NCBI GenBank assembly: GCA_033060915.1
Contig: CM065392.1
Location: 1,770,001-1,834,000 of the forward strand
Reading direction: 5' to 3'
DNA: 64,000 nucleotides
From: Euryodendron excelsum
Lineage: Eukaryota > Streptophyta > Magnoliopsida > Ericales > Pentaphylacaceae
Below, piece by piece: positions 48,825 through 60,500 of this stretch (position 1 is the stretch's first letter; every line of letters starts with the position of its first letter). The position numbers and the translations under genes are program-made. Under the pieces are notes generated by a model. The model was not told the origin of the DNA and made no database searches. It worked only from the letters and a program-made list of their open reading frames with translations.

Positions 48825-48832
48825 GTAGGCAT

Positions 48833-49439
48833 CATAGTTCAACCGGTTAAACTAGAATTGAACTCTGAACTGATCATGTTCAACTAATTTATTAGAAATG
48901 TAATTGAATCGGATTGAACCTGTCAGTATTTTAAAAAATTAATGAACCGTCGGTAAATAATGAATCAGACGGTTTTTAAAAAAAAAAACCAAAATAGCCC
49001 AAACTACGTAGGATTTAAAACCATTTGCTTATTGAAAATGTATCTTTTGTAGTCTTTTGATAAAAAAAAAAAAAAAAGAATCAATAAGCAAAAACTTTAA
49101 ACTAAAACCAAAAAAAAAAAGAAAAAGAAAAAGAAAAGGGGAAAAAAGGAGAAAAAAGTACCAATGGGCATTAGAATAAAGAATATTAAATTTGAGAGGC
49201 AAAAAGTATCTTGAATGCTTTTAAAATTACTTTTTTTATATATTTTTTCTCATAAGTATTTTTTTTATACTTGATTTGAGTTATTGTATAAAAGTGAGTA
49301 TTATTTAACTCATTGATATTTTTTAATTATTATTTTAATTATTTATTTATTGTATAAACTGTTAACCATGGTTGAATAAGTGAACCATTGAACCGATGCC
49401 TTGATAGGTTCAATTACCGGTTCAATTCTGATAACTATA
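48833..49439. mobile_element. Non-autonomous hAT-like element with perfect 8-bp target duplication
   Basis: A 607-bp AT-rich element is flanked by GTAGGCAT at 48825-48832 and 49440-49447. Ends are CATAGTTCAACCGGTT on the left and, in reverse, TATAGTTATCAGAATTGAAC on the right, with GAACCGG and TTGAAC motifs repeated in inverted orientation inside both ends. No transposase frame is present. The 8-bp duplication and TAGTT ends suit hAT. Confidence 0.8.
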
Positions 49440-49627
49440 GTAGGCATACACTATGTAGTTGCAGTGCAGTTATTTAAAATATGTACATTTCCATATGACC
49501 TCAAAAAACAAAAGCATTTTAAATGGTATATTATGAAATTATTTTAGGATAAATTTGACCAAAAAATATTGACACAACTTTAGGAAAAGAAAAAAATACC
49601 AGTGCTCTCTACGTGCGCGCGCACGAG

Positions 49628-49629
<2 letters not shown>

Positions 49630-49661
<32 letters not shown>
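49630..49661. repeat. (CA)n(TA)n compound microsatellite
   Basis: CA units followed directly by TA units; just upstream is an alternating GTGCGCGCGCACGAGCAC stretch. Confidence 0.9.
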
Positions 49662-50274
49662 AATGTTAATGAAATGGGAGTTTTCTCTTAATGCTGTGCT
49701 TAAATCAAGGCTTTAGAGAGGGAAAAAGAAGGAAAGAGAATATGAAATTACGTCATGTATTTGATTGTTAAATTAAGTGGAGGGTAAAAGAACATAAAAA
49801 GACACAAGGATTAAGAATCTCTCATTTTGTTCTTTTTTCTTAACTTTTTCTTTTCTTTTTTCTTAATAAATAAGGGTTCCAAACATAGTAGAAGAGTAAA
49901 TATAGTTTTCTTGGTGAGAATTGTTTTTAAGATGTCAAGAACAAACCCAATTGTGATACTCATAATTTGGGTGACAAAATAGCATGTATGCATGGCATAA
50001 GTTTAAAAGGAATCTAGTCTCTATGTATTAGAGGGAGTCTAGTGGAGCTCCTTTTTGGCTCACCATTAATTCTCTATGATTGTGATGCATGCAATCACAA
50101 ACAACAATGGTGAGGCTTTTGTCTATTATTTTTGATTCTGGAATCAAAAGTAAGTGAACCGAACTATTGCAGACCACAGGCACAGTGGGTGGTCCAGCCC
50201 CACACTCCCACTGTATAAAGATTGGGCAGTGGTTTCACAGACCCCCAAAACCATGGGACCACCCCAGTAAGTAG

Positions 50275-50405
50275 TTGTACTTGGTGACACTCGAGGCTCT
50301 TTTAACTTAATAATTATTTAGTTTGTGTGGAACATGTAACTACACATATTCAAAATTAATTGAAATGGGATAAATTAGCCCAGACATCCACTTAGCCTAG
50401 AAAAC
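50275..50405 (+). mobile_element. Degenerate SINE copy
   Basis: The parts TTTGTGTGGAACATG, then AATTAATTGAAATGGGATAAAT and TAGCCCAGACATCCACTTAG follow the same order as the intact SINE at 54834-55065 (TTTGTGTGGGATAGG, AATTAATCGAGGTGCGTGC, TGGCCTGAACACCTGGTTAG). It is an older copy with many CpG-type and other changes. Confidence 0.5.
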
Positions 50406-50634
50406 AAAAGTTGTCCTCCCCCAACCCTCATTGTTCTTCTCTCTTATCTCTTAAAACTAATAACCAAAACTCCAAAGCTTTTCCAAAACATTATGATAAT
50501 TAAATATAGGAAATAATTAATATACTCAAGACCTTTTTATTTCATAAAGTATATAGTTATCTATTTCAATCCAATTTTATAAAAAATAAATAATTTGTGC
50601 TAAACCCACAGCTATTCGACTAACTATGGGTTGT

Positions 50635-50890
50635 TTTTTTTTTTTTTTTGTTTTTCTGTTGATTGAAAAAAAGAATCAATAAATCCATTACAGCAAAATC
50701 TTCAATAGCCAAAGGCCAAATAGAATCAAGGACTTCCTCCCACCATACTTTTTTACCCATGACCAAAATTGTGAATCTTGCTAAAGTATGAGCCACTCTA
50801 TTACCATCCCTCTTGATATGGGAGCACTAGCTGGCTCTTAAAGATTTGAGCAATGCCTTTGCCTCCTCAACCAAATGGCCCTCCGAAGTA
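50635..50890 (-). mobile_element. 5'-truncated LINE (L1-type) 3' end with poly(A) tail
   Basis: The minus strand reads HLVEEAKALLKSLRAS, a stop, then HIKRDGNRVAHTLARF and VWWEEVLDSIW. This is the C-terminal RNase H-like (RVT_3) part of plant LINE polyproteins, whose signature is R-x-x-N-x-VAH-x-LAR. It ends in an A-rich tail (T-tract at about 50633-50651 on the plus strand). One stop codon shows that it is inactive. The T-tract position sets the minus orientation. Confidence 0.75.
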
Positions 50891-50891
50891 A

Positions 50892-51095
50892 GGGCCATTT
50901 GGTATAGTTTTTTTTAACTTTTTTAGTTTTGCTTTGTTGACTTATAAACAAAAAAAAATTATAATTTTTTTTACTTTTTTACTTTTTTAAGCTAAAGATA
51001 AGTAAAAAAGTCAAAAATAAAAAAGTAAAAAAAAAATTAACTTTTTTACTTATAAGCTAAAAAAAATTAAGCCGAAAAGCTCTACCTAACGGGCC
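50892..51095. mobile_element. MITE, about 200 bp
   Basis: Left end GGGCCATTTGGTATAGTTTT and the reverse of the right end, GGCCCGTTAGGTAGAGCTTT, are inverted-repeat partners of a type common in plant genomes (GGCC-TT-GGTA-AG-TTTT). The interior is A/T runs. It directly abuts the LINE fragment, and the junction forms a perfect 12-bp inverted repeat (CCAAATGGCCCT, spacer, AGGGCCATTTGG). Confidence 0.65.
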
Positions 51096-52523
51096 ATAAA
51101 TATGTAGTTGAAGAAGAAAGGGAATTGATAATGTTCATGGAATTTCCTTCTATGGTTAGTTTATCTTACCATATAGTGATAAATTAATATTCTTGAAGCA
51201 TCTTATTAATCACTCTCCACCTTTCACGATATTGTTGGTCCTCCTCTATGAGCTGGCTGTGTTTGGGAACCACTTTACTATAAGAAGTGAAGCAAGAGTG
51301 ATATAATGATTCAAGAGCACTAAATAATTTTTTCTTCATATACTACTTTATGTTTGAATATTTGTTCTTTTACCATTATTAATTAGGTCTTAAGCACCGA
51401 AACAATTGTAGGATCGGAAGCAGGAGGGTTAATGACAAAAAAAAAAAAAAAAACCTGAAAATCATCTTGTTGTGAAAAGCTGTTGAAGGATTTCCTTTGA
51501 TCATCCTATTTTAATCTTCAAATTACGATGAATTTTCAATCACTTCTGGTGACCGGTGTTCCACTCGACCTTATTCCACAGAACAAAGAGTATTTTAACC
51601 TCACTAAGCTAAAAAAGAATAATAATAAATCAAAGATAAGAAGTAATTATGCTAAATTACCTGAAGAAAATGATAGAGAGGAAAATATTTGTGCCTTCAC
51701 ACTCCGTTTTTTCTACCTAAAATATTTTACACGAAACATATGTCAAACAAAGAACTTCTCCAATCAAGAAAAGAAATGTTGACAGCGAGAAATTTTGAAA
51801 AACTTACCGAAAATTCCTTGGAAATCTGTCCTTAGTCTTGGTAAGAAATTCCATTGAATGCCAAAAAATACGACTGCAATGGCTTAATTATCAACATGAA
51901 TGCTATAGGAGATCTCCGTGAAACTTTGTTTTCTACTAATGTTATTCTAATTAAGCCTAAGGAAGTCATGAGCCATCAACTCTTACTCAAATTTAGTCGT
52001 GGATGTGATTATTTGGTGTTCAAGGTCCACAAAATACATATTGGCCAATTTAGCAGACAATTAGTGAACTAAACATTCTCCTAAAAGTAAGGATGTGCCA
52101 AAGGAGAACTTACTTTTTTTACCAATTAGTGGATAAATCTTACGGTGTTCCCGCCACTATGAGGTTTGAGAGGCTAAGTTGTATGCCTCTTTATCCTTAC
52201 GTGCAGACATACTGTTTTCATGATTTAAAGATGATTTTGGCATTCAAGGTCCACGAGTGCATATTGGAAAATTTAGCATATAATTAGTGAACTAAACATT
52301 CTCCTGAAAATGAGGATGTGCTAACTAAGTTAGTTGTTTTAACAAAGCAAATACATACTACCATTGGGCTAATTGCACATTTAGGCCTTCTAAATTGAGT
52401 GATTCCAACATGCAGGGAAGTTGTTTCTGTATTTTAAACCCATGGCTCATAGCTATTGAGCAACCTTTTTGGTGAGCAAAGTTATCCAGATGTAACCCAC
52501 AAAAATATGCTTAAGTGAATCAA

Positions 52524-52570
<47 letters not shown>

Positions 52571-54815
52571 AGGAGTAACAATGTCAATTTCCAATTAATC
52601 ACGTCATTTGAAATTTTCCCAATAAACTTTAAAGTAATCATTCCATTTAAAAGTATTTAAGTTTATGTCGACTATGTTCACATTTGAGAATTTAAACCAT
52701 TTCTTAAAGAAATTTTACACATCTTACAACACCTACATTGAAGCTCGAATATGGTCCTTATACAACTATTTAGGGCACCTTCGTTTATGAATTAGCTTTC
52801 TATGAAAAATTAATTAAGGATATGTTTTGTGTTTTTAGGGCAAGCCTTGAAACAGAGTTAAGGTTGTTGTATTACGACCTCGCGTCACCGAAAAATTAAA
52901 ACAATCTAGTGTCATTGAAAAATAAAAACAATCTCTCCACATGTGATGGTAAAGTTACAAATAATTAGGACCGTAAACCAAACCAAGTTATTACTCGTTA
53001 AAAGCTAATGCAATATCAACTCATTATATAAATAAGTAAAGTACTTGTTTATTAATGTTTTAAACTTTGTTAAATAAGTTTATATACAATCTAGAACTGT
53101 ACAAAAATGAAGCTACTCTAGTGCTATTCAAACTCGTTTGAAATTTATTTAAAAGATAAGCAAGTCAAGTTTAAATGAATTTTAAAACTCATTATGTTTT
53201 CAAGCCATGAACAATTATCTATTTTCCTGCCTAGCTAGAACCGTCTTTTTATATGTTTGGTTTTATCTTCATTGCATTTGAAAATGATTGTAGTGAATTA
53301 ATATGAGCCTACCGGCCACAATATGGGATTCTTTGTCAATACTCACGAGTCTATTTTAGTAGTTAGGCCGGCACCAATTTGAACATTAACTCGTCACTAG
53401 TCTTACATAACAAACGCTATGAACCTTTATTTTAAAAAAAAAAAATTTGTAGTTTTTATTTCAAATATCAGAAAATTCATTGTAGCAAACCTTGGAGGTC
53501 AGATTTGTCAAGGAAAATAAAATTACTTGTTTATATTTTATTATATATAATAAAAATTAAAGTGATTTTTTTGACAAATATCTATCCATTTTCTTAACCC
53601 ATCCAAAAAAATATCTAGCTTCTTTCACTTGTATTATGTTTTGTTCTTTTTAAATTTTCTTCACAAATTCAAGACCCAAACATTCATTTGGTGGCAAGAA
53701 GAGAGTTGTAAATTGCTCAAACAAACCATTTGTAGGTATTTCCACACAATTTCTTGTGACCCCCTACTTACCATATGTCATGTTAATAACCAGGCAAGCT
53801 ACTATAAAATTTAATTAGGTCAATTCAAACTATATTTTACATAGTAAGTCACAAACATTTTCAAAATACACAGTCAATTGGGCCAAGTTTAGTCAAATGT
53901 GTCTGATAGTCAACAGGCAACTGATATGGTATATATTTAGATTTGGCATTAATTAACTAAGTTTGACCCTAACTCAAATGCAAAGAATATTTTATATGTA
54001 TATATTGTTTTTTGGGTTTGGGAACTATAATTTTATAGGTGTACTTTGTTTCGGGGCAATAAAGTGAATAATAAGAATCTTAAGATCATAATTTATATTA
54101 GAAAGGGGCTACGCTAACCATATAACACAGTCCATGGTTGAGATATAACTTCATATTGGTTATCTCTGTCTCATTTTTCTTTTTCTTTTTGTCTCAATGC
54201 CCTTCTATTGACTAGGAATGAGATTGTATTTTCGGAAAAAAATTCAATAGGTTAGTAGCATTCTTTATTATCAGATTACTTCTTTTATTATGATATTTAC
54301 CTTTTATTGTTTGATAAGTCGACACTATAAAAGTTAATCTGAGTAATAGTAGTTTTTACTACTGTACTCCCAAAATTTTGCCTGTATTTTCACATCTAGG
54401 TGGCTTAAGTATTTGTAACAAGACCACGTTTAGTAAATAAAAACAATGTTATGCCATGGATATCTGTTGAGCCCTACAGGGGCCAAATTAACATAACCCA
54501 ATTTTAAGCCCAGAACAATTAAGCAAAACTTTGACAACCAAAAATCCCTATGACTTAATTGGGCCTAAAAGTCAGTAAACCTTTTTGGACTACATATTTT
54601 TTCTTTTCTTTTTTTTAACTCAATTTTCAAAAGAAAAATTGCTTTTTTTTCATAAAATTAAATGGATTTAAGTGGATCCTTTGAAATGACTATAATGGAA
54701 TGCCCTTTTCTTAATCAGGTTGTATCGAATTTGTAATGTTCAATAGTTTATCCTACACTTATTGGGTTTGCCAAGGTAGTAATTTTAGTTGTTTAAGTAA
54801 AGCTTTGTTGAACTT
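51096..54815. other. Intergenic region with a local direct repeat
   Basis: Mostly AT-rich DNA. The segments 52017-52105 and 52240-52325 are direct repeats of about 85 bases (TTCAAGGTCCAC, ATTGG, AATTTAGCA, AATTAGTGAACTAAACATTC), 223 bases apart. A (TG)n run lies at 52532-52567. I see no gene; open frames of 60-85 codons do not resemble proteins I know. Confidence 0.5.
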
Positions 54816-54833
54816 AGTTACAAATAAACCTAA

Positions 54834-55065
54834 CCCCAAGGGGTTGGCTTGATGATCAAAACTTGAGACTTGAGGATTTGCCCCCTCTAAGATCTCAGAT
54901 TTAAAATATCTTAGATGCAATTAACTCTTGGGGCCACCCGATGGTCTTTGACTCGGTAATTACTTGATTTGTGTGGGATAGGTGGACTATACAAATCTCG
55001 AAATTAATCGAGGTGCGTGCAAATTGGCCTGAACACCTGGTTAGCAAAAAAATAAAAATAAAAAA
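54834..55065 (+). mobile_element. SINE with perfect 18-bp target duplication
   Basis: The 232-bp insert is bracketed by AGTTACAAATAAACCTAA at 54816-54833 and 55066-55083, identical at all 18 positions. It begins CCCCAAGGGGTTGGCTTGATGA, where TGGCTTGATGA resembles a tRNA A box, and ends in an A-rich tail. Its 3' part (AATTAATCGAGGTGCGTGC...CCTGAACACC) matches a motif frequent in plant SINEs. Length, tail and long direct repeats together make a recent LINE-mediated insertion. Confidence 0.85.
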
Positions 55066-55409
55066 AGTTACAAATAAACCTAAGTAAAACTCACTCATCA
55101 CTAAAACAATATACTTTTGACATGTTGGGTTTCCTAAAATGAAAAAAAAAAAATGATAGTCAGGTAATACTGAGTTTTTCAATACTCATGTCTATCATAT
55201 TTTATCATGTGGCATTTATTCTTTAAAAACTTTCTTCATTGCAACAAGACAATGTTTTTGATATAATAAAAACTGACACGCCATAATTTAATGGAGATGA
55301 GTACATAAAACTTAGTACTACTATATTTTTTCCCCTTTAAAATTGGTGTGAAACTCAAATTTAAGCATGGGTTTTATAGTCCAATGATGTGTTTGAACAA
55401 GCATATTAA

Positions 55410-55410
<1 letters not shown>

Positions 55411-55470
<60 letters not shown>

Positions 55471-55471
55471 C

Positions 55472-55506
<35 letters not shown>
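55411..55506. repeat. (GT)n-(GA)n compound microsatellite
   Basis: About 27 GT units followed after a short break (GCGTCT) by about 13 GA units. Confidence 0.95.
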
Positions 55507-55508
<2 letters not shown>

Positions 55509-55537
55509 ACAAATGCAAATGTGCTCCAAGCTTCTCC

Positions 55538-55760
55538 TTTTTTTTTTTTTGGTTATGTGGTCAAGGATATCCGAGCAAGCTCAAGCATACTCCAACTAAT
55601 TTTTCTCCCGGTCTGGTCAAAGGCAAACCATCCGTCTCTAGGACTGTCTCCCGTGACCTGACCCTAAGAAGATTGTCAACTTTCGATTTAGAACGTCTGG
55701 ATTTACAGCTTGTCCCTACCTTTACTAGACTACCACTCGGGGTTATGTCCTTCAATCTTT
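55538..55760 (-). mobile_element. SINE copy in reverse orientation
   Basis: It begins with a T-tract (55538-55550), the complement of a poly(A) tail. The next part, reversed, reads ATTAGTTGGAGTATGCTTG and GCTCGGATATCC, matching the 3' motif of the SINE at 54834. The right end is not sharply defined, and no target duplication was found. Confidence 0.5.
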
Positions 55761-56043
55761 TAATAATGCCTTAGACCATCATATATTTCTAAGTATTTTT
55801 GTTCCTTACTTTTTTCTATAAAATGGGCTAGGAATTTCATTAAAATGTTTAAAGTATACAATGTTCATACACATTTGGAGCCAAACCAAAACCTCCTTGC
55901 CCTATGCAATGAAAAAAAATTATTATCCTTGATAATTTCACAATCTATACAATTATAAGCAAATACTGAAGTTTGGTATGTGAACACTTTTTGAGATAAA
56001 ATTGTAATTTAAACAATGTTTTTTTAGTTGATGGATTAGTGGG

Positions 56044-57518
56044 TGTTGACTCCATGACTTGATTTTGATGATTAAAAAACATAGTTTAGTGATCTAATGA
56101 CTCTACTTAGTGTGCAGATTATGTCATGTATTAATTTCAATTAGACTATGACTTAAAGTTTGACACTTTGAATATATTGAAGAACTTATGTGTTAAGAAA
56201 CTTGTCAAGAAGAATTGAAGGTTGGTGAGTATAATGGGTTGACACATTTAACAAGCTCATGTTTATAATCTCATCTCAAATAGATTGAAGATGCTCAAAG
56301 GTAATGAAGACCGGTTGAAAGGAAAGCACAAGACTTGAAAGCTCCATTGAAAATTGTATTGAAGTCTTGAGTGGATGGAAGAACCTATATTGACTGAAGA
56401 GCTCTAGAAGCAATCAAATTGAAATGATTCCATCTCGAATAGATTGAAGGTGTTCAAAGAAGAATAGAAGAGCAGAGATCATAAGACGTGAAAACTCTCT
56501 TGAAGATTTGGTGAAGTCTTGAATCAATAGAAGAAGTGATATTGATTAAAGAACTCGACAAGTAATCAAAGTGGATTGATTTCATCTCGAAGAGATTGAA
56601 AGTGTTCTTGGATATCAACATGCCTTGAAGAAGTTATTTCAAGCCTTAAAAGCCTTAGTTGGATGATCTATGAAGAGCTTGAAGACATTGAAGAAGTCTT
56701 GCAAAAGTTACGGACCTAAGCTAAAAACAGTTGACTCACGGTTCCCAAGAGTCAACACATTTAGACAATGGTATTGGACAAAAGGACTCTACTAAAAAGA
56801 GTCAACCCTTCAACCTTAGGAGTCAACACATTAGTCTAGAATGCAAGGTCTTGACAAAGGTCCAAAAAGAGTCGACTCCTTATTCTTCAAGAGCTAACTC
56901 ATTCATACAGTGCCCTAGTGAAGCCTGCCAAAACATAAGAAGAGTCGACCCCTTCAAGTAAAAGAGTCGACTCCTTTGGACAGAGGGTTGAGGAAGATGA
57001 TTGTAGAACAAAAAAGGTTGACCCTTTAGAAAAAGAGCCGACTCCTTAATTGTAACGGCTAGTTTTTCAAACGGCCTATCAGTGTGATCTTGCATTAAAT
57101 GTACTCTCAACCACCACTAATGGTTATAATCAATGCAAGACCATATATACAAGATCCCCATAGCATTTATATACAAGAATCTAAGGATTTAAGTGTAATA
57201 CAACTGATTGAGAGCTAAAATTCATGATCCTACCTGAGAAACATTCTCTTTGTTGAGATTTGGGGCATTTACTGAGTTGAATTCGTTCATTCGCTCTTTG
57301 AGAGAGTTGACTCTTGTATAATCTTAATTTATTTGATTGGGAGGGTTTGTAAACCTATACGTTTGAGTGTTCTTGAGGAAAAACACTTGTAAATTTGGGT
57401 GAAGTTTAGACAAAATCATTTGGGGCTTGGAGAGTTTGGAAGCACTCTTGTAAAAAGTGAGCTAGGCACTTGGGCAACTAACACCTGCTATGTAAAGGAG
57501 TTTATACATAGTGGAAGG
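56044..57518 (+). mobile_element. Part of a SIRE/Maximus-like Copia LTR, interrupted on its right
   Basis: The sequence opens TGTTGACTCCATGACTTGAT followed by TTTGATGATTAAAAAACATAG, the usual start of SIRE-type Copia LTRs. It ends with GGAGTTTATACATAGTGGAA, which in SIRE LTRs is an internal landmark not far from the 3' end. Between them are degenerate repeats of about 155 bases (CATCTCAAATAGATTGAAG near 56272, CATCTCGAATAGATTGAAG near 56430, CATCTCGAAGAGATTGAAA near 56583) and a set of GAGTCGACTC-type motifs (56740-57050). It stops exactly where the Gypsy LTR begins, so it was broken by that insertion. The rest of this element should lie beyond the window. Confidence 0.65.
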
Positions 57519-60500
57519 TGTAAGCACCCCATTTTTGCCCGCTCGGCAGTCTTCAGTCTGTCTAGACAGACATATTCCAATTTAAATCAGTTTTCCAACG
57601 TTAAATCAGTCAATCCATCGTTTCGCGGGTCGGCGATAGAGGCAAAATGACTAAAATGCCTTTGGGAGCATTGTTCAGTCCAATTCCAATGGACATGTCT
57701 TTTTGAAGACGGTAAGTCCCCTTTTAATCTCAAATCCAATTTCAAGTCCAATTTCAATTCCAATGAAATTCGGTACGCCTTTCAAGAAAGTTGATTCCTC
57801 AAGGTGGTAAGACCATCCAATCCGGCCTGTTTTTTAAGAAAAATCTTCGGAACGGTACGTCCCTCAAACCCGTCAACCAGGACAAGACCCCAAATCCCCG
57901 AGATGGTAGAACGGCCCACCTTTGGTGCTTACTAGCTCGCCAATAAAAAAATGTCTGTTATTCGGCACGCTTTTTGAGAAAATTGATTTCTCAGGCGATA
58001 AGTCCACCTAGCAACTTCCCGAGATCAAGCAGTCACTGGAATGATCGCGAACTGTCAGAGTAGTCGAAGTACTCGGAAACATCGCAACTGGTAAAATGGC
58101 GGAAACACTTGTAAACAAGTCGATATAGAGAATTGCCAACAAACCTCTGTGTCACGGGACCGTTGTTAGAGTGATGAAAACACTCAAAACCCAAGTCAAC
58201 ACCAGTGCCTGCTAGCCCACTCCTGTGAAAAATGACCAAACTACTCTCAGGACTATTTTTGGCACGTTTCTTGAGAAAGTATCTAAGTCCTCAAAACGGT
58301 AATTCCACCCTTCCAAGATTGTCCTAAAAACAATCTGGCACGATTAAGTGCCTTCTAATAGGTTTTGGGCCAATTTTGAGACTCTCCGGTCAAAATGACT
58401 ATTTTGCCCCTAAGCGTCCGAGTGCCCCGGGAACCATACCGGCTCTAGGTATCAAATTGGTAACCTTCCGGGAATGCTTGTGATAGTATCCTCGGCCTTC
58501 TGATGCATTTCTGGATCATTTCGAGTCAGTTTCGGCAAACTTGGTGTAAAATGACCGTTTTGCCCCTAGTGAACCGGTTGCCTTTTCTAACCACACCGGC
58601 TTTGGGTATCAAACCGGTAACCTCCTGGAACATTCTAGGTAATGTTTCCAAGTCTCTAGTCTTTTTCTGGGACATTCCAAGTCTATCCTGGTAGTTTTCC
58701 TATCCAATTGACCGTTTTGCCCCTAATGGCCCGGTTAACCTTTCTAACACATCCTGTCATCATTTTTCAAGTCTACTACCCCCGGGACACTATTCTAAGG
58801 GTTCCGTTCCTGTCTTTTTCCGGCCCTCCGGGCCATTCCTGACCCTTTAAATTATTCTCAGATCTTCCGGAGTCACTCCTAGTGAAGCCAGGCTAAAAAT
58901 CGCATGGTAGTCACTAGTACAGGCGCCCAAATCTTCTGAAAATACGTTGCTTGCCGACCTTAAACATTTCTTAAATGGCTGGCGAGTGGCGCCAAGCCAA
59001 AAAATAGCCTGACGCCACTAGGAGTGGCGCCAGTGTAATTTTTGGCCTAGCGCCACTACAGCAGGCGCCAATGCGTTCCTCTGTCTATAGATACAGAGCC
59101 TTTTCCAATGTGAGAAGGGTCCACAAATTTAGTTTAAAAACTCTGCTCTTTGATATTCAGAGCTCGAAGTCCTTCCAAACCCTAGTTCCCTTTAGGTTCT
59201 TCAAACCTTAACCTCCATATACAAACCCTAGCGTACATACACTCACGCACACTCACATACACTCATATACTAGCCTCCAAAGCCTCCATTTAAGACTTGA
59301 AGTGTTGCAATGTAAAAGCTCTCAAAGATTAGATAAGCTCTCGAAGATCAAGGCGAAGACCAAAGCAAGAAAAACAAAGCGAATAAAGCAAAACAAACAA
59401 AAGAAGACACAAGGTAGGTTTCTTATTTACGTTTACGCAATTCGCCCTCTCTCTTCTCTCTCCTAACCCACTTGGGTTTTCTTCTATTTTAATCCCTCAT
59501 CATCTACCCTGCCTTCTTGCATGCTTGAAACAAGGGACTCCCCGGTCCATGTATAGGATTAGGCTATTGAAGGTCACCGTGTCGGGGGCTTTCTTTTAGT
59601 CTAACCAGAGACCACGTTGGTTCGACTCCCTTGATTATGTGGTGAAGCCTTTAATCTTGTATGTTCACGACCCCAACTAGTATTGTGCATATCATGGTCA
59701 TGCATCTCTTCAAAATTCATTTTCAAACCTGTTTTTAAAACTTGCATCAAAACTCTTTTCAAATCTTGCATTAAGTTTTCTTTTTTAAACTTATTTTCAA
59801 AATCACAATCCTAATGTGATTCTAGCCTTCACATGGTTAGGATTGCTTTAGAAAAGTGTTGCATTTAAGGTGACTAATATGGTCCATATTTTCAAATCCC
59901 TGTTGTTTTCAAAACCACAATCCTAGAATGGTTCTAATCTTCTTATGGTTAGAATCATTTTAGGAAAGTGAGATATTTTTAGAGGCTTGCAAAAGTCTAC
60001 ATTCAAATCCTTTTCAAAATCTCTTTTTAAACTCATTTTCTAAAAATCTCTTTTCCTAAAATCTCTTTTTCAAAGTAGCTTTCTAAAAATTGCTTTCTAA
60101 AAACTCCCTTCAAAAATCTATTTTCCAAAACTTCTTTTTAAACTCATTTCCAAAAAACTCTCTTCAAAATTCACTTTCTAAAAACGCTCCTTAAGTCTCT
60201 TTCTCAAAAACTCTCTTTAAAAATTCCTCTCCTAAAAAGCCTTCTTTTGAAAACCTCTATTTCCAAAAACTCTCTCAAAGTTTTACCTTCTAAAATCTCC
60301 TTTCTAAAACTCTTCTCAAGTTTACTTTCTAAAAACTCTTGGCCAGGATCTCCTTTCAAAAATTTTCCTTTCCAAAAAGTATTCCTTTCCAAAAAACTCT
60401 TTATCTTGGAGCCTAAGTCAAGCCCAAGAGCCAATGATTAGGAAATCCTAGTTTTCTTTCTTAAAACATGATTTTCAATCTTACCTTAAAACCTAGGTTT

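Noticed and set aside
55561..55774. Frames on both strands right of the GT/GA run
   Set aside because: The sequence matches a SINE in reverse; the frames are incidental.
60204..60441. 76- and 64-codon frames on both strands
   Set aside because: They fall in the low-complexity part of the LTR and consist of Lys/Phe/Ser runs with no domain.
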